The position numbers and the translations under genes are program-made. Under the pieces are notes generated by a model, which was not told the origin of the DNA, searched no databases, and was given only the letters and a program-made list of their open reading frames with translations. A DNA stretch of 17,941 nucleotides from Brachybacterium sp. (GTDB lineage: Bacteria; Actinomycetota; Actinomycetes; Actinomycetales; Dermabacteraceae): the NCBI GenBank assembly GCA_030451965.1, contig JAKDNE010000020.1, positions 1 to 17,941 on the forward strand, read 5' to 3'. The first letter of the stretch is position 1. Every line of letters begins with the position of its first letter. Below, piece after piece: positions 1 through 8,593 of this stretch.

Positions 1-36
1 TGGAGCCGGGCGCGCTGACCGGGCCGTGTGCGGGGA

Positions 37-771
37 TCAGAAGATGCTCCAGTCGAAGATCACCGGGATCGCATGACCCGGATCGCTGAGCGACATGAGC
101 GGGTCGAGCATGTACACGATGAAGAACAGCACGATCCAGACCACGTCGACGAAGTGCCAGTAGTAGGAGATGCAGATCGCGGAGACCTGCTCGTGCGCGG
201 TGAACTCGTCCGCCGCGTACGCGCGCATCAGCACCATCAGGAAGGCGATCAGCCCGCCGATCACGTGGATCCCGTGGAAACCGGTGGAGAGGAAGAAGAC
301 CGAGCTGAACGGCGAGGACGACATCGTCACGCCTTCGTGGACGAGCTCGGTGTACTCGTAGGCCTGGCCGGAGACGAAGATCGCGCCGAGGATGAAGGTG
401 ACCGTGTACCACTCGATCATTCCCCAGCCGGCGACATTGAATACGGAGCCCTCGCGGCGCTTCCGGGGCTGGAATGCCGGGCCCCAGGGGAACCGGCCCT
501 CCGCCACGAAAACGCCGATCTGGCAGGTCACCGAGCTGAACACCAGGATCGAGGTGTTCAGCAGGGCGTAGCCGTGCGCGAAGTTGGCTTCACCGTCTGC
601 GAAGGTGTCCGGCGCCATGGAGCGCAGGGTGAAGAACATCGCGAACAGGCCGCCGAAGAACATGAGCTCGCTGGAGAGCCATACCAGCGTGCCGATCTGC
701 GTCGGGTTCGGGCGGCCGACCGCTGGGGCGGCAGCGGCGGAGGGGCGCTCAGTCAGGGTCGCAGTAGTCAC
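37..771 (-). CDS. ctaE: Cytochrome c oxidase subunit III (aa3-type), CtaE
   Basis: This is subunit III of the membrane-bound cytochrome aa3 oxidase, the terminal step of aerobic respiration. The 244-aa product has about five hydrophobic helices (roughly 28-50, 68-90, 121-138, 156-182, 202-221), the short form usual in actinobacteria. Family hallmarks are visible: WLSSELMFFGGLFAMFF (31-47), STGFHGIHVIGGL (162-174) and YYWHFVDVVWIVLF (203-216). The open frame runs far upstream, but similarity begins only after the GTG at 771-769, so that start is chosen. There is no Shine-Dalgarno; a CATAAT hexamer ends 6 nt before the GTG, suggesting a leaderless mRNA. In relatives ctaE is followed by qcrCAB, which would lie beyond the left edge. 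About 20 residues follow the last helix (LSDPGHAIPV...). Identification is secure; the exact start is likely. Confidence 0.95.
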   Translation of the reverse strand: MTTATLTERPSAAAAPAVGRPNPTQIGTLVWLSSELMFFGGLFAMFFTLRSMAPDTFADGEANFAHGYALLNTSILVFSSVTCQIGVFVAEGRFPWGPAFQPRKRREGSVFNVAGWGMIEWYTVTFILGAIFVSGQAYEYTELVHEGVTMSSSPFSSVFFLSTGFHGIHVIGGLIAFLMVLMRAYAADEFTAHEQVSAICISYYWHFVDVVWIVLFFIVYMLDPLMSLSDPGHAIPVIFDWSIF

Positions 772-777
772 GTCACC

Positions 778-783
778 ATTATG
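778..783 (-). promoter_or_regulatory. Candidate -10 box for leaderless ctaE mRNA
   Basis: On the minus strand CATAAT is followed by 6 nt (GGTGAC) and then the GTG start of ctaE. This spacing would put the transcription start on the first base of the start codon. A GGCACA hexamer 17 nt upstream is at best a weak -35. Inferred from sequence only. Confidence 0.5.
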
Positions 784-941
784 TCGTGTCGTCAGATTCG
801 GTGTGCCGGTACACGACGACCGAGCACATCGCGGGGCCTGCGCCCCGGGCGGACTGGGCCAGCATATCCCTCCTGACGACGTGTCACGAACCAGGACACG
901 CACCGGATCTTTCCTGGTGACCCGCGCATGCGGGGCCGTGA

Positions 942-964
942 CCGTTCCGTGATCCGTTCCGTGA
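942..964. repeat. Tandem 12-bp duplication in the ctaE-trpD intergenic region
   Basis: The 11-mer CCGTTCCGTGA occurs at 942-952 and again at 954-964, giving a 12-bp period. It lies in the 235-nt gap between the divergent ctaE and trpD genes, 43 nt upstream of the trpD start. It could be a paired operator half-site or a simple slippage duplication. Nothing else gene-like was seen between 772 and 1006. Confidence 0.6.
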
Positions 965-994
965 GCAGGTCGACGGCGAGGGGGGCCGTGATGC

Positions 995-1000
995 GATGAT
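995..1000 (+). promoter_or_regulatory. Candidate -10 box for leaderless trpD mRNA
   Basis: GATGAT is followed by 6 nt (CTGGTC) and the ATG of trpD. There is no Shine-Dalgarno before the ATG, and the spacing fits transcription starting at the A of the start codon. No convincing -35 is visible. Confidence 0.4.
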
Positions 1001-1006
1001 CTGGTC

Positions 1007-2089
1007 ATGAGCGAGAACACCCCGACCTGGTCACAGATCACGTCGCGCCTGGTGCGCGGCGAGGAGCTGGAGGCGGCTGCGGCGTCTTGGGCGATGGATG
1101 AGGTCATGGCCGGAGCGGCCAGCCCCGTGCAGCTCGCCGGCTTCCTGGTCGCGCTGCAGGCCAAGGGTGTCACCAGCACCGAGCTCGAGGCTCTGGCGGA
1201 CTCGATGATCGTGCACGCCCACGCGGTCGAGGCGCCGCGACGGGCGGTCGACATCGTCGGCACCGGCGGCGATCTCGCGCAGACCGTCAACATCTCGACC
1301 ATGGCGTCGATGGTGATCGCCTCCACCGGCAGGACGGTCGTCAAGCACGGGAACCGCGCCTCCACCTCGAAGTCCGGGTCTGCGGACGTGCTGGAGGCCC
1401 TCGGTGTGCGGCTGGACCTCCCGGTGCGGGACGTGGAGGACCTGGTGGGCCGCATCGGCATGACCTTCCTCTTCGCCCAGGTGTTCCACCCGTCGATGAA
1501 GTTCGCGGCGGAGGCGCGCCGCGGCCTGGGCATCCCCACCGTGATGAACATCCTCGGGCCGATCACCAACCCGGCCAGGCCCTGGGCCAGCGCCGTCGGG
1601 GTCGCGGATCCCGTGATCGCTCCCACGGTCGCCGGAGTCTTCGCCTCCCGCGGCACGAGTGCTCTGGTGTTCCGCGGCCACGACGGCCTGGACGAGCTCA
1701 CCGTCACCGCTTCCTCGGACGTCTGGGAGGTCCGCGGCGGGCAGGTGCGTCAGCACGTGCTGGACCCGGCGGCGCTGCTGGACGTGCCGCGCAGCGGGCA
1801 CGACGCACTGCACGGGGGCAGCGCGGAGGAGAACGCCCAGGTCGCTCGTGACCTCTACGCCGGTGTCCGCACCGGGCGGATGGGGGCGATCCGGGACGCA
1901 GTGCTGCTGAACTCGGCCGCCGGCGTGGTCGCCTTCGACGGGATCGGCGAGGATGCCGCCGACGGGTTCGAAGGACGTTTCGCCGTCGCCTACGAGGAGG
2001 TCGCCGCGGCGCTGGATTCCGGCCGTCCGGCTGCTCTGGTCCAGCGTTGGGCCGCAGCCTCGCAGGAGGTCGTCACCCGCCGCGGATGA
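1007..2089 (+). CDS. trpD: Anthranilate phosphoribosyltransferase, TrpD
   Basis: TrpD joins anthranilate to PRPP to give phosphoribosyl-anthranilate, the second committed step of tryptophan synthesis, in the cytoplasm. The 360-aa protein is full length for the family. It shows the helical N-terminal domain, then the PRPP and metal loops: GTGGD (85-89), KHGNRASTSKSGSADVLEAL (113-132), HPSMK (161-165) and RRGLGIPTVMNILGPITNPA (171-190), with GHDGLDE (224-230) carrying acidic metal ligands. It stands alone, not in a trp operon, divergent from ctaE; from memory the same trpD/ctaE pairing occurs in M. tuberculosis (Rv2192c/Rv2193). The ATG is chosen because the conserved N-terminal helix begins there. 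It has no Shine-Dalgarno and a -10-like GATGAT 6 nt upstream, so it is probably leaderless. No trp attenuator was seen upstream. Confidence 0.96.
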   Translation: MSENTPTWSQITSRLVRGEELEAAAASWAMDEVMAGAASPVQLAGFLVALQAKGVTSTELEALADSMIVHAHAVEAPRRAVDIVGTGGDLAQTVNISTMASMVIASTGRTVVKHGNRASTSKSGSADVLEALGVRLDLPVRDVEDLVGRIGMTFLFAQVFHPSMKFAAEARRGLGIPTVMNILGPITNPARPWASAVGVADPVIAPTVAGVFASRGTSALVFRGHDGLDELTVTASSDVWEVRGGQVRQHVLDPAALLDVPRSGHDALHGGSAEENAQVARDLYAGVRTGRMGAIRDAVLLNSAAGVVAFDGIGEDAADGFEGRFAVAYEEVAAALDSGRPAALVQRWAAASQEVVTRRG

Positions 2090-2128
2090 GTGGGTGCGGT
2101 GTGCGGCGTCTCGGGCTCTGCTCCGTGT

Positions 2129-2171
2129 GCTGAGCTCCTCCCGCTCGCAGGCTCGCAGTCCGTTGCTCAGC
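2129..2171. terminator. Weak inverted repeat between convergent trpD and AsnC-domain gene
   Basis: GCTGAGC (2129-2135) pairs perfectly with GCTCAGC (2165-2171) across a 29-nt loop. The right arm overlaps the stop codon of the minus-strand gene. The 77-nt convergent gap is a natural place for termination, but the stem is short, the loop long and no U-tract follows. This is a weak candidate only. Confidence 0.2.
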
Positions 2172-2448
2172 CGTCGATGCCGAGGTCGAAGGCGGCGTCG
2201 AGGTCCTGCTTCGAGTACGTCTTGAAGGCGATGTTCGTGGTGGTGTCCAGCACGCCATCGACCCTGCTCAGAGCTCCGGCGATCACGGCGGCGAGGTCCT
2301 CATGCGCCCGCACCCGGGCGACTGCGATCAGGTCGACGTCACCGGTGACGGAGTACACCTGCTCGATCCCCTCGATGTCCACGATCTCCTGAGCGACCTC
2401 GGGGATGCGGCTGGGCTCGACGACGATCGAGACGATGGCGGTGATCAT
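2167..2448 (-). CDS. Stand-alone Lrp/AsnC effector-binding (RAM) domain protein
   Basis: The 93-aa protein corresponds to the C-terminal ligand-binding domain of Lrp/AsnC regulators, with no helix-turn-helix. It starts MITAIVSIVVEPSRIPEVA and continues with the typical core pattern GIEQVYSVTGDVDLIAVARV (27-46) and VLDTTTNIAFKTY (66-78). Such single-domain proteins form dimers and octameric rings that bind amino acids; which ligand applies here cannot be told. The ATG at 2448 is preceded by GAAGGAGAATCC, a strong Shine-Dalgarno about 6 nt away, which excludes the much longer upstream frame. It lies 50 nt downstream of the exonuclease gene on the same strand, probably in one transcript. It may modulate a full-length Lrp partner encoded elsewhere; that is inference. 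Confidence 0.85.
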   Translation of the reverse strand: MITAIVSIVVEPSRIPEVAQEIVDIEGIEQVYSVTGDVDLIAVARVRAHEDLAAVIAGALSRVDGVLDTTTNIAFKTYSKQDLDAAFDLGIDG

Positions 2449-2498
2449 GGATTCTCCTTCGACGGGGCGCCGGGCACGGCGGGGCGTTCTCCCCGAGC

Positions 2499-4157
2499 CT
2501 ATGCCTCCGCGGCCGTCGCGGTCCGGGCGAAGCGCCGGGCGAGATGCGCCTGGTCGAATCGGGCCCGCGCCGGGACCTGCCAGGTGCCGTCGACCAGCAC
2601 GGTGCGCACCCCCTCGCCCTCGAGCCACGACAGCAGGATCTCCGCCTCCTGGTGGTAGCCCTGGCACAGCGGTGCGGCCAGTTCTGCCTCCCCGGTCCCC
2701 GTCATCTCCAGGGAGCGTGCGAAGGGCAGCGGATCCTTGCCGGACGCCACCAGGGTGGTGCCGGAGAAGCGGCCGTGACGGACCGCGAGCAGTTCCCAGC
2801 CGCGCCCGCCGATCACCTGCTCGGTGCTGGGGCGCGCGGCGATGAGCAGCGGCACCTCCGCCAGGGCGCGGAGACGGGAGGCACGCCGGGCGGCGTCGAG
2901 ATAGGTGTGGGCGAGCCGGCGCAGCTTCTCGGCATCCTCGTAACGGCCCCCGTCCACGTGGGAGCGCAGCCGCGTGGCGACATGGTCGAGCACCTCGGAG
3001 GGATCCTCGAGAATCGCCCGGCGGAGCCGTGCGCGGTGTCCGCTGGAGATGACGTCCCGGCGCGACGCGGAATCGAGGGCGGCGCCCCGCCCGAGGATCG
3101 CGTCGGTCAGCAGTCCGCGCAGGGGCTCGGCCTCGTGCCGAGAGGTCAGCGGGCCGAGCTGGGCGGAGCCGTCCGTCTCGGCCTTCGCCAGGCGGGCGGC
3201 GCGCAGGCCCTGTCCACCGGGGCCCAGGCGCAGCCAGTGCGCCTTCTGAGGATTCAGGCCGTGCCGGTTCGAGGGCGGCTTCTCGCGGGCGATGATCCGC
3301 AGCTCCCGGACCCCGGCCTCGGTCGGGGTGGGGCACTCGAGGATCCGGATCGACTCGAGCCGCGGGAGGATGTCCAGCACCCTCCGCCGGGTCTCCGCTG
3401 CGGTGAAGTAGGTGCTCACGCGGGAGCGCAGGTTGCGTGAGGTCCCGACATAGAGCACTCCGCCCTGGGCGTCGAGGAACTGGTACACCCCGGGCACCGG
3501 CGGGACATCGGCGGCGAGGTGCTTCTTGCGCAGCTGTGTCGGTGTCGCCCGCCGGTGGGCGGTGCCCAGGTCTTCGAGGGTGGAGGCACCTGCGGCGCCG
3601 AGCCGCTCGATGATCGCGTGCAGCACGTCGACGGTGGCCCGGGCATCGGAGAGCGCCCGGTGATCCGGGGTGATGCTCGCCCCGACGTGCCGGGCCAGGG
3701 TGGAGAGCTTGTGGTCGCGGACCTCGTCGCGACGGAAGACGGTGCGGGCCAGCGTGAGGGTGTCCAGCACACGGGGCCGGTTCCAGCTGATCCCGCAGAC
3801 AGCCGCCTGGGCGCTGAGGAAACCGATGTCGAAGCGGGCGTTGTGCGCCACCAGCGCCGCATCCCCGGCGAAGTCGAGGAACATCGGCAGCACCGTGCCG
3901 ATGGAGGGCGCCTCCGCCACGGATGCGTCGGTGATCCCGGTCAGCGCCGCGATGTAGGCGGGGATCGGGCGTCCGGGGTCCACGAAGGTACGGAACTCCC
4001 CGAGCACCTCGCCGCCGCGGACCTTCACCGCCCCGATCTCGGTGATGGCATCGGCCGCCGGATCCGTGCCGGTGGTCTCCAGGTCGACGACCACGAGCGT
4101 CGCCTCGGCCAACGGGGTGCCGAGATCATCGAAGCTCAGCTGGCGGCGTGCGGACAT
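2499..4157 (-). CDS. DEDDh exonuclease fused to a GIY-YIG (UvrC N-terminal-like) domain
   Basis: The 552-aa protein combines two nuclease modules. Residues about 19-185 form a DnaQ/epsilon-type 3'-5' exonuclease: ExoI VVDLETTGTDP (D25, E27), ExoII AHNARFD (D110), ExoIII DHRALSDA (H166, D171). Residues about 220-300 form a GIY-YIG endonuclease core as in UvrC/Cho: GVY (223-225), LYVGTSRNLRSRV (235-247, likely catalytic R246) and a downstream glutamate in RELRIIAREKPPSN (E285). The C-terminal ~250 residues lack the UvrC RNase H-like half but include a segment, GGRYEDAEKLRRLAHTYLDA, that resembles a UVR motif. The architecture matches M. tuberculosis Rv2191 at the same locus. A role in DNA repair is inferred from the domains. 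No Shine-Dalgarno precedes ATG 4157; TACGCT lies 6 nt upstream, suggesting a leaderless start. It follows the fadD-type gene by 76 nt. Confidence 0.92.
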   Translation of the reverse strand: MSARRQLSFDDLGTPLAEATLVVVDLETTGTDPAADAITEIGAVKVRGGEVLGEFRTFVDPGRPIPAYIAALTGITDASVAEAPSIGTVLPMFLDFAGDAALVAHNARFDIGFLSAQAAVCGISWNRPRVLDTLTLARTVFRRDEVRDHKLSTLARHVGASITPDHRALSDARATVDVLHAIIERLGAAGASTLEDLGTAHRRATPTQLRKKHLAADVPPVPGVYQFLDAQGGVLYVGTSRNLRSRVSTYFTAAETRRRVLDILPRLESIRILECPTPTEAGVRELRIIAREKPPSNRHGLNPQKAHWLRLGPGGQGLRAARLAKAETDGSAQLGPLTSRHEAEPLRGLLTDAILGRGAALDSASRRDVISSGHRARLRRAILEDPSEVLDHVATRLRSHVDGGRYEDAEKLRRLAHTYLDAARRASRLRALAEVPLLIAARPSTEQVIGGRGWELLAVRHGRFSGTTLVASGKDPLPFARSLEMTGTGEAELAAPLCQGYHQEAEILLSWLEGEGVRTVLVDGTWQVPARARFDQAHLARRFARTATAAEA

Positions 4158-4163
4158 GGTCGA

Positions 4164-4169
4164 AGCGTA
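4164..4169 (-). promoter_or_regulatory. Candidate -10 box for leaderless exonuclease mRNA
   Basis: TACGCT on the minus strand is followed by TCGACC (6 nt) and the ATG at 4157. It matches the TANNNT -10 form and predicts transcription starting at the A of the ATG. It would give the nuclease gene its own promoter inside the fadD-exonuclease-AsnC run. No clear -35 is seen. Confidence 0.5.
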
Positions 4170-4233
4170 CGACGCGGCCCCGACAGCGGGACGGCGCCGC
4201 CGTCCCGTCGTCGGGGCCGTGACATCGGTGCGG

Positions 4234-6042
<1,809 letters not shown>

Positions 6043-6121
6043 CGAATCTCCTTCGATCCGGCCAGGGGTGCGAGGCGGGCATAGCCGACGCCTGCCCGGA
6101 AGCGCTGGTGGGGTCATCACA

Positions 6122-6127
6122 AGCTTA
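6122..6127 (-). promoter_or_regulatory. Possible -10 box for the acyl-CoA ligase gene
   Basis: TAAGCT on the minus strand (plus-strand AGCTTA) fits TANNNT and would give a leader of roughly 70 nt before ATG 6042. No recognisable -35 accompanies it. It lies only 15 nt from the opposing glk -10 candidate, so the two promoters would overlap. Confidence 0.25.
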
Positions 6128-6141
6128 CGGCAGGCGACGCA

Positions 6142-6147
6142 TACGAT
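6142..6147 (+). promoter_or_regulatory. Candidate -10 box upstream of glk
   Basis: TACGAT fits TANNNT and is followed by 5 nt and an in-frame ATG at 6153. Transcription would begin at or next to that ATG, giving either a short leader to the main ATG at 6228 or a leaderless, 25-residue longer product. No clear -35 is seen. Confidence 0.4.
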
Positions 6148-6227
6148 GGCGCATGACAGGCAGACGGGCAGATGCCCTCGCGACATCTGTCCTCGCCGGC
6201 GCGAGGACCAGAACTGACAGGAGCGGC

Positions 6228-7163
6228 ATGCTCTCCATCGGAGTGGATATCGGCGGGACCAAGATCGCGGCCGGGGTGGTGGACGAATCGGGGGACGTCA
6301 TCGCCGCGACCACCCGCAGCACCCCTGCGACCGACGCCGCCCTGATCGAGGCGGCCGTGGCGGACGCGGTCGCCGAGCTGCGGTCCGACCACACCGTGGT
6401 CGGTGTCGGCGTGGGCGCCGCCGGATTCGTGGGTGCGGACCGACGCACCGTGAACTTCGCGGCGAACCTCGCCTGGCGGCAGCACCCGCTGGCCGAGGAG
6501 CTCGAGCGCCTCACCGGTCTGCCGGTCGTGGTCGAGAACGATGCGAACGCGGCCGGCTGGGCCGAGTACCGCTTCGGGGCCGCGACCGAGGCCGCCCACA
6601 TGCTCATGGTGACCGTGGGCACCGGTCTGGGCGGTGCCATCGTCCTCGACGGCCAACTGGTGCGCGGCAGCGCCGGGTTCGCGGGGGAGATCGCGCATGT
6701 GACCGCCGTGCCGGACGGCCAGTGGTGCGGCTGTGGCCGTCGCGGCTGCCTCGAGCAGTACACCGCCGGCACCGCGCTGGTGCGGACCGCGAAGCGGCGG
6801 GCCGCGGCGGGCGACCCGCTCATGAGCCCCCTGCTGCAGGCTGCGGGTGGGAGCAAACGGGAGATCGACGGCCCGCTGATCACCCGTCTCGCCCAGCAGG
6901 GCGATCCCGGGTCCCAGGAGCTCATCGCGGAGATCGGCTCCTGGTTGGGGACGGGTCTGGCCTCGATCGCATCCCTGCTGGACCCGGACGTGTTCGTCAT
7001 CGGCGGCGGGGTCGCGGCCGCCGGTGACCTCCTGCTCGAACCCGCACGTGCGGCCTACGCCAAGAACCTGACGGCGCGGGCGCACCGCCCGCTGGCCCCG
7101 TTCGTCGTGGCCGGCATGGGCAACCGAGCAGGGATCGTCGGCGCCGCGGACCTCGCCCGCTGA
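6228..7163 (+). CDS. glk: ROK-family glucokinase
   Basis: This cytoplasmic kinase phosphorylates glucose with ATP. The 311-aa protein begins with the phosphate loop GVDIGGTKIAAG (5-16), has catalytic VVENDANAAGWAE (101-113, D105), GTGLGG (131-136), a sugar-contacting E154..H157, and the ROK zinc motif CGCGRRGC (C167, C169, C174 with H157). It lacks an N-terminal helix-turn-helix, so it is an enzyme rather than a NagC/XylR-type repressor. ATG 6228 is preferred because the first beta strand starts there and AGGAG lies 6 nt upstream. An in-frame ATG at 6153, 5 nt after a -10-like TACGAT, would add 25 residues (MTGRRADALATSVL...). It is syntenic with Streptomyces glkA from memory. Specificity for glucose over other sugars is inferred. 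Its stop is 4 nt from that of the convergent membrane-protein gene. Confidence 0.9.
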   Translation: MLSIGVDIGGTKIAAGVVDESGDVIAATTRSTPATDAALIEAAVADAVAELRSDHTVVGVGVGAAGFVGADRRTVNFAANLAWRQHPLAEELERLTGLPVVVENDANAAGWAEYRFGAATEAAHMLMVTVGTGLGGAIVLDGQLVRGSAGFAGEIAHVTAVPDGQWCGCGRRGCLEQYTAGTALVRTAKRRAAAGDPLMSPLLQAAGGSKREIDGPLITRLAQQGDPGSQELIAEIGSWLGTGLASIASLLDPDVFVIGGGVAAAGDLLLEPARAAYAKNLTARAHRPLAPFVVAGMGNRAGIVGAADLAR

Positions 7164-7167
7164 GCGG

Positions 7168-7746
7168 TTACAGCTCGGCCCCGTTGTCATGGTCTCCCTG
7201 GCTGTCGGGGCGCTCCCGAGGCGCGCGCAGCAGCAGGGAGACCACGCCGCCGAGCGTGGCGAGGCCGCCGAGCCAGCCGAGGGCGTTCGGGAGAGACGGG
7301 GTCACGGCGACGATGAGCAGCAGCACGAACCCGCCGAGCAGTGCGGTCCACGACCACATCGCTGCGTTCGAGGGCGTGGGCAGATCGGGATCAGGCTCCT
7401 CGAAGTCCCCGTAGATGACCTCGTCGTCGTCGAGCTCGCGCGGCACGTCCGCATCGCGCGGTCCGACCGCGGGACCGGGCCCGCGAGCTGCGGGGTGTGC
7501 CGCGCGGGACCGGGCAACGGACTCCGGGCTGGGCGGCTCCGGCGGGGAGTCGGCGCTGAACGACCACAACGGCTCATCGTCCGTGCCTCCGGGGTCCTCG
7601 CCGACCGGCGGCTCGGGACGTTCCGGCGCCGCGGGCTCCCTCGGCGCCCGCCCGGGGCGCAGCTGCAGCCCCTCGCCCTCGAGCATCCGGGCGAACTCGG
7701 CATCGACGTCCCGGGGATCGGGGGACTGCCCTCGATCCGAGCTCAT
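7168..7746 (-). CDS. Hypothetical membrane protein, acidic/proline-rich N-terminus and two C-terminal TM helices
   Basis: I do not recognise a family for this 192-aa protein. Residues 1-125 are hydrophilic, rich in Pro, Asp, Glu and Arg and probably disordered, with a possible short helix around DVDAEFARMLEGEGL (13-27). Two hydrophobic helices follow: about 131-149 (WSWTALLGGFVLLLIVAV) and 154-174 (ALGWLGGLATLGGVVSLLL), joined by a short PSLPN turn, then a charged tail. Both termini are predicted cytoplasmic. The ATG at 7746 overlaps the stop codon of the upstream hydrolase gene as ATGA, and GGAGG lies 7 nt before it inside that gene, so translation is probably coupled. Small proteins of this shape are common beside glk and the hydrolase in related genomes (from memory). 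Function is unknown. Confidence 0.8.
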   Translation of the reverse strand: MSSDRGQSPDPRDVDAEFARMLEGEGLQLRPGRAPREPAAPERPEPPVGEDPGGTDDEPLWSFSADSPPEPPSPESVARSRAAHPAARGPGPAVGPRDADVPRELDDDEVIYGDFEEPDPDLPTPSNAAMWSWTALLGGFVLLLIVAVTPSLPNALGWLGGLATLGGVVSLLLRAPRERPDSQGDHDNGAEL

Positions 7747-8516
7747 CGATGACCTCCAGGTGCCGGGACATGCTGGTCGAGGAAGCGCGCCGAGGTGTCG
7801 AACAGCAGCTCGGCATCGTGATCCAGGGTCGCCAGATGGAAGCTGCGCGTCAGGGAGAGCCGCTCGACGGGGCCGCGCACTCCGGCCGCGACGATGTCAC
7901 TGTCGGTGGGAGGGACGGTGTGGTCGACGCGCGAGGTGGCCAGCAGCACCGGCACCTCCACTGCTGCGAGCCCGCGGCGCGTGCGTCGGAACAGTCGGCG
8001 CAGCTGGGCGACGGCCCGCACCGGGAGTCGCGCATAGGCCTCCTCGTGGGCTCCGCTCCGGGCGATATCGGAGCCGATCCCGGGCAGCGTGCGCGCCACC
8101 GGCGCGATCAGCCCCGCCACGCTCGCCGCTGCCGGCAGGGTCATCCCCGGATTCACGGCGACCACGGCGGCGACGTGTCCACGCAGCTGTGGGTCCTCGG
8201 CGAGGGCGAGGGCGAGGGCGCCGCCCATCGACAGCCCACCCACGGCGATCGGACCGTTCTCCTGCGCCAGGGCGAGCGCGGCATCGCGCACGCACCCGTA
8301 CCAGTCCTGCCAGGAGGTCGCGGCGAGCTCTCGCTCGGTGGTGGCATGTCCGGGCAGGAGCGGCAGGTCGATCTCCCAGCCGCGAGCGGCGTGGTCCTCG
8401 GCCCAGGGCCGCATCGACTGCGGTGACCCGGTGAATCCGTGGCACAGGAGCAGCCCGCCGCGCGGGTTAGAGTGTCCCCGCGCGCGCCATGGGCGGGAGA
8501 GTTCGCTGAACGCCAT
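7743..8516 (-). CDS. Alpha/beta hydrolase (carboxylesterase/monoacylglycerol lipase-like)
   Basis: This 257-aa serine hydrolase shows a complete triad: nucleophile S96 in GLSMGG (94-99), D198 in SRVDHTVPP and H227 in SFHLATLDHD. The oxyanion segment LLLCHGFTGSP (22-32) is typical of the esterase/lipase group represented by Bacillus Est30. No signal peptide is visible, so it acts in the cytoplasm on an unknown ester, possibly a lipid given the acyltransferase that diverges from it. ATG 8516 has no Shine-Dalgarno, but GACGAT ends 6 nt upstream, the same spacing seen before other leaderless starts here. The gene is transcribed with the two-helix membrane protein, which it overlaps by 4 nt. Confidence 0.88.
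   Translation of the reverse strand: MAFSELSRPWRARGHSNPRGGLLLCHGFTGSPQSMRPWAEDHAARGWEIDLPLLPGHATTERELAATSWQDWYGCVRDAALALAQENGPIAVGGLSMGGALALALAEDPQLRGHVAAVVAVNPGMTLPAAASVAGLIAPVARTLPGIGSDIARSGAHEEAYARLPVRAVAQLRRLFRRTRRGLAAVEVPVLLATSRVDHTVPPTDSDIVAAGVRGPVERLSLTRSFHLATLDHDAELLFDTSARFLDQHVPAPGGHR
8468..8473 (+). promoter_or_regulatory. Possible -10 box for the acyltransferase gene
   Basis: TAGAGT fits TANNNT and would give a leader of about 115 nt before GTG 8594. It lies inside the 5' end of the divergent hydrolase gene, within a GC-rich imperfect palindrome (CGCGGG...CCCCGCG). No -35 is recognisable, so this is weak. Confidence 0.22.
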
Positions 8517-8522
8517 GTGCCC

Positions 8523-8528
8523 ATCGTC
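8523..8528 (-). promoter_or_regulatory. Candidate -10 box for leaderless hydrolase mRNA
   Basis: GACGAT on the minus strand is followed by GGGCAC (6 nt) and ATG 8516. The first base departs from TANNNT, but the A and final T are in place at the spacing shared with six other genes in the window. No -35 is evident. Confidence 0.35.
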
Positions 8529-8593
8529 GCACTCGCACCGACGTGGTATCTCCCGACCCGCGCTCGACAGAGCCCCGACCCAGGAGTCCCCAC

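Noticed and set aside
772..1707. N-terminal extension of ctaE over trpD
   Set aside because: The frame remains open because of GC bias, but subunit III similarity begins after GTG 771 and the extension is antisense to trpD.
8543..8593. Upstream ATG start for the acyltransferase
   Set aside because: No Shine-Dalgarno precedes it, while AGGAG lies 7 nt before GTG 8594 and the extra residues are Pro/Arg/Ser-rich with no family match.
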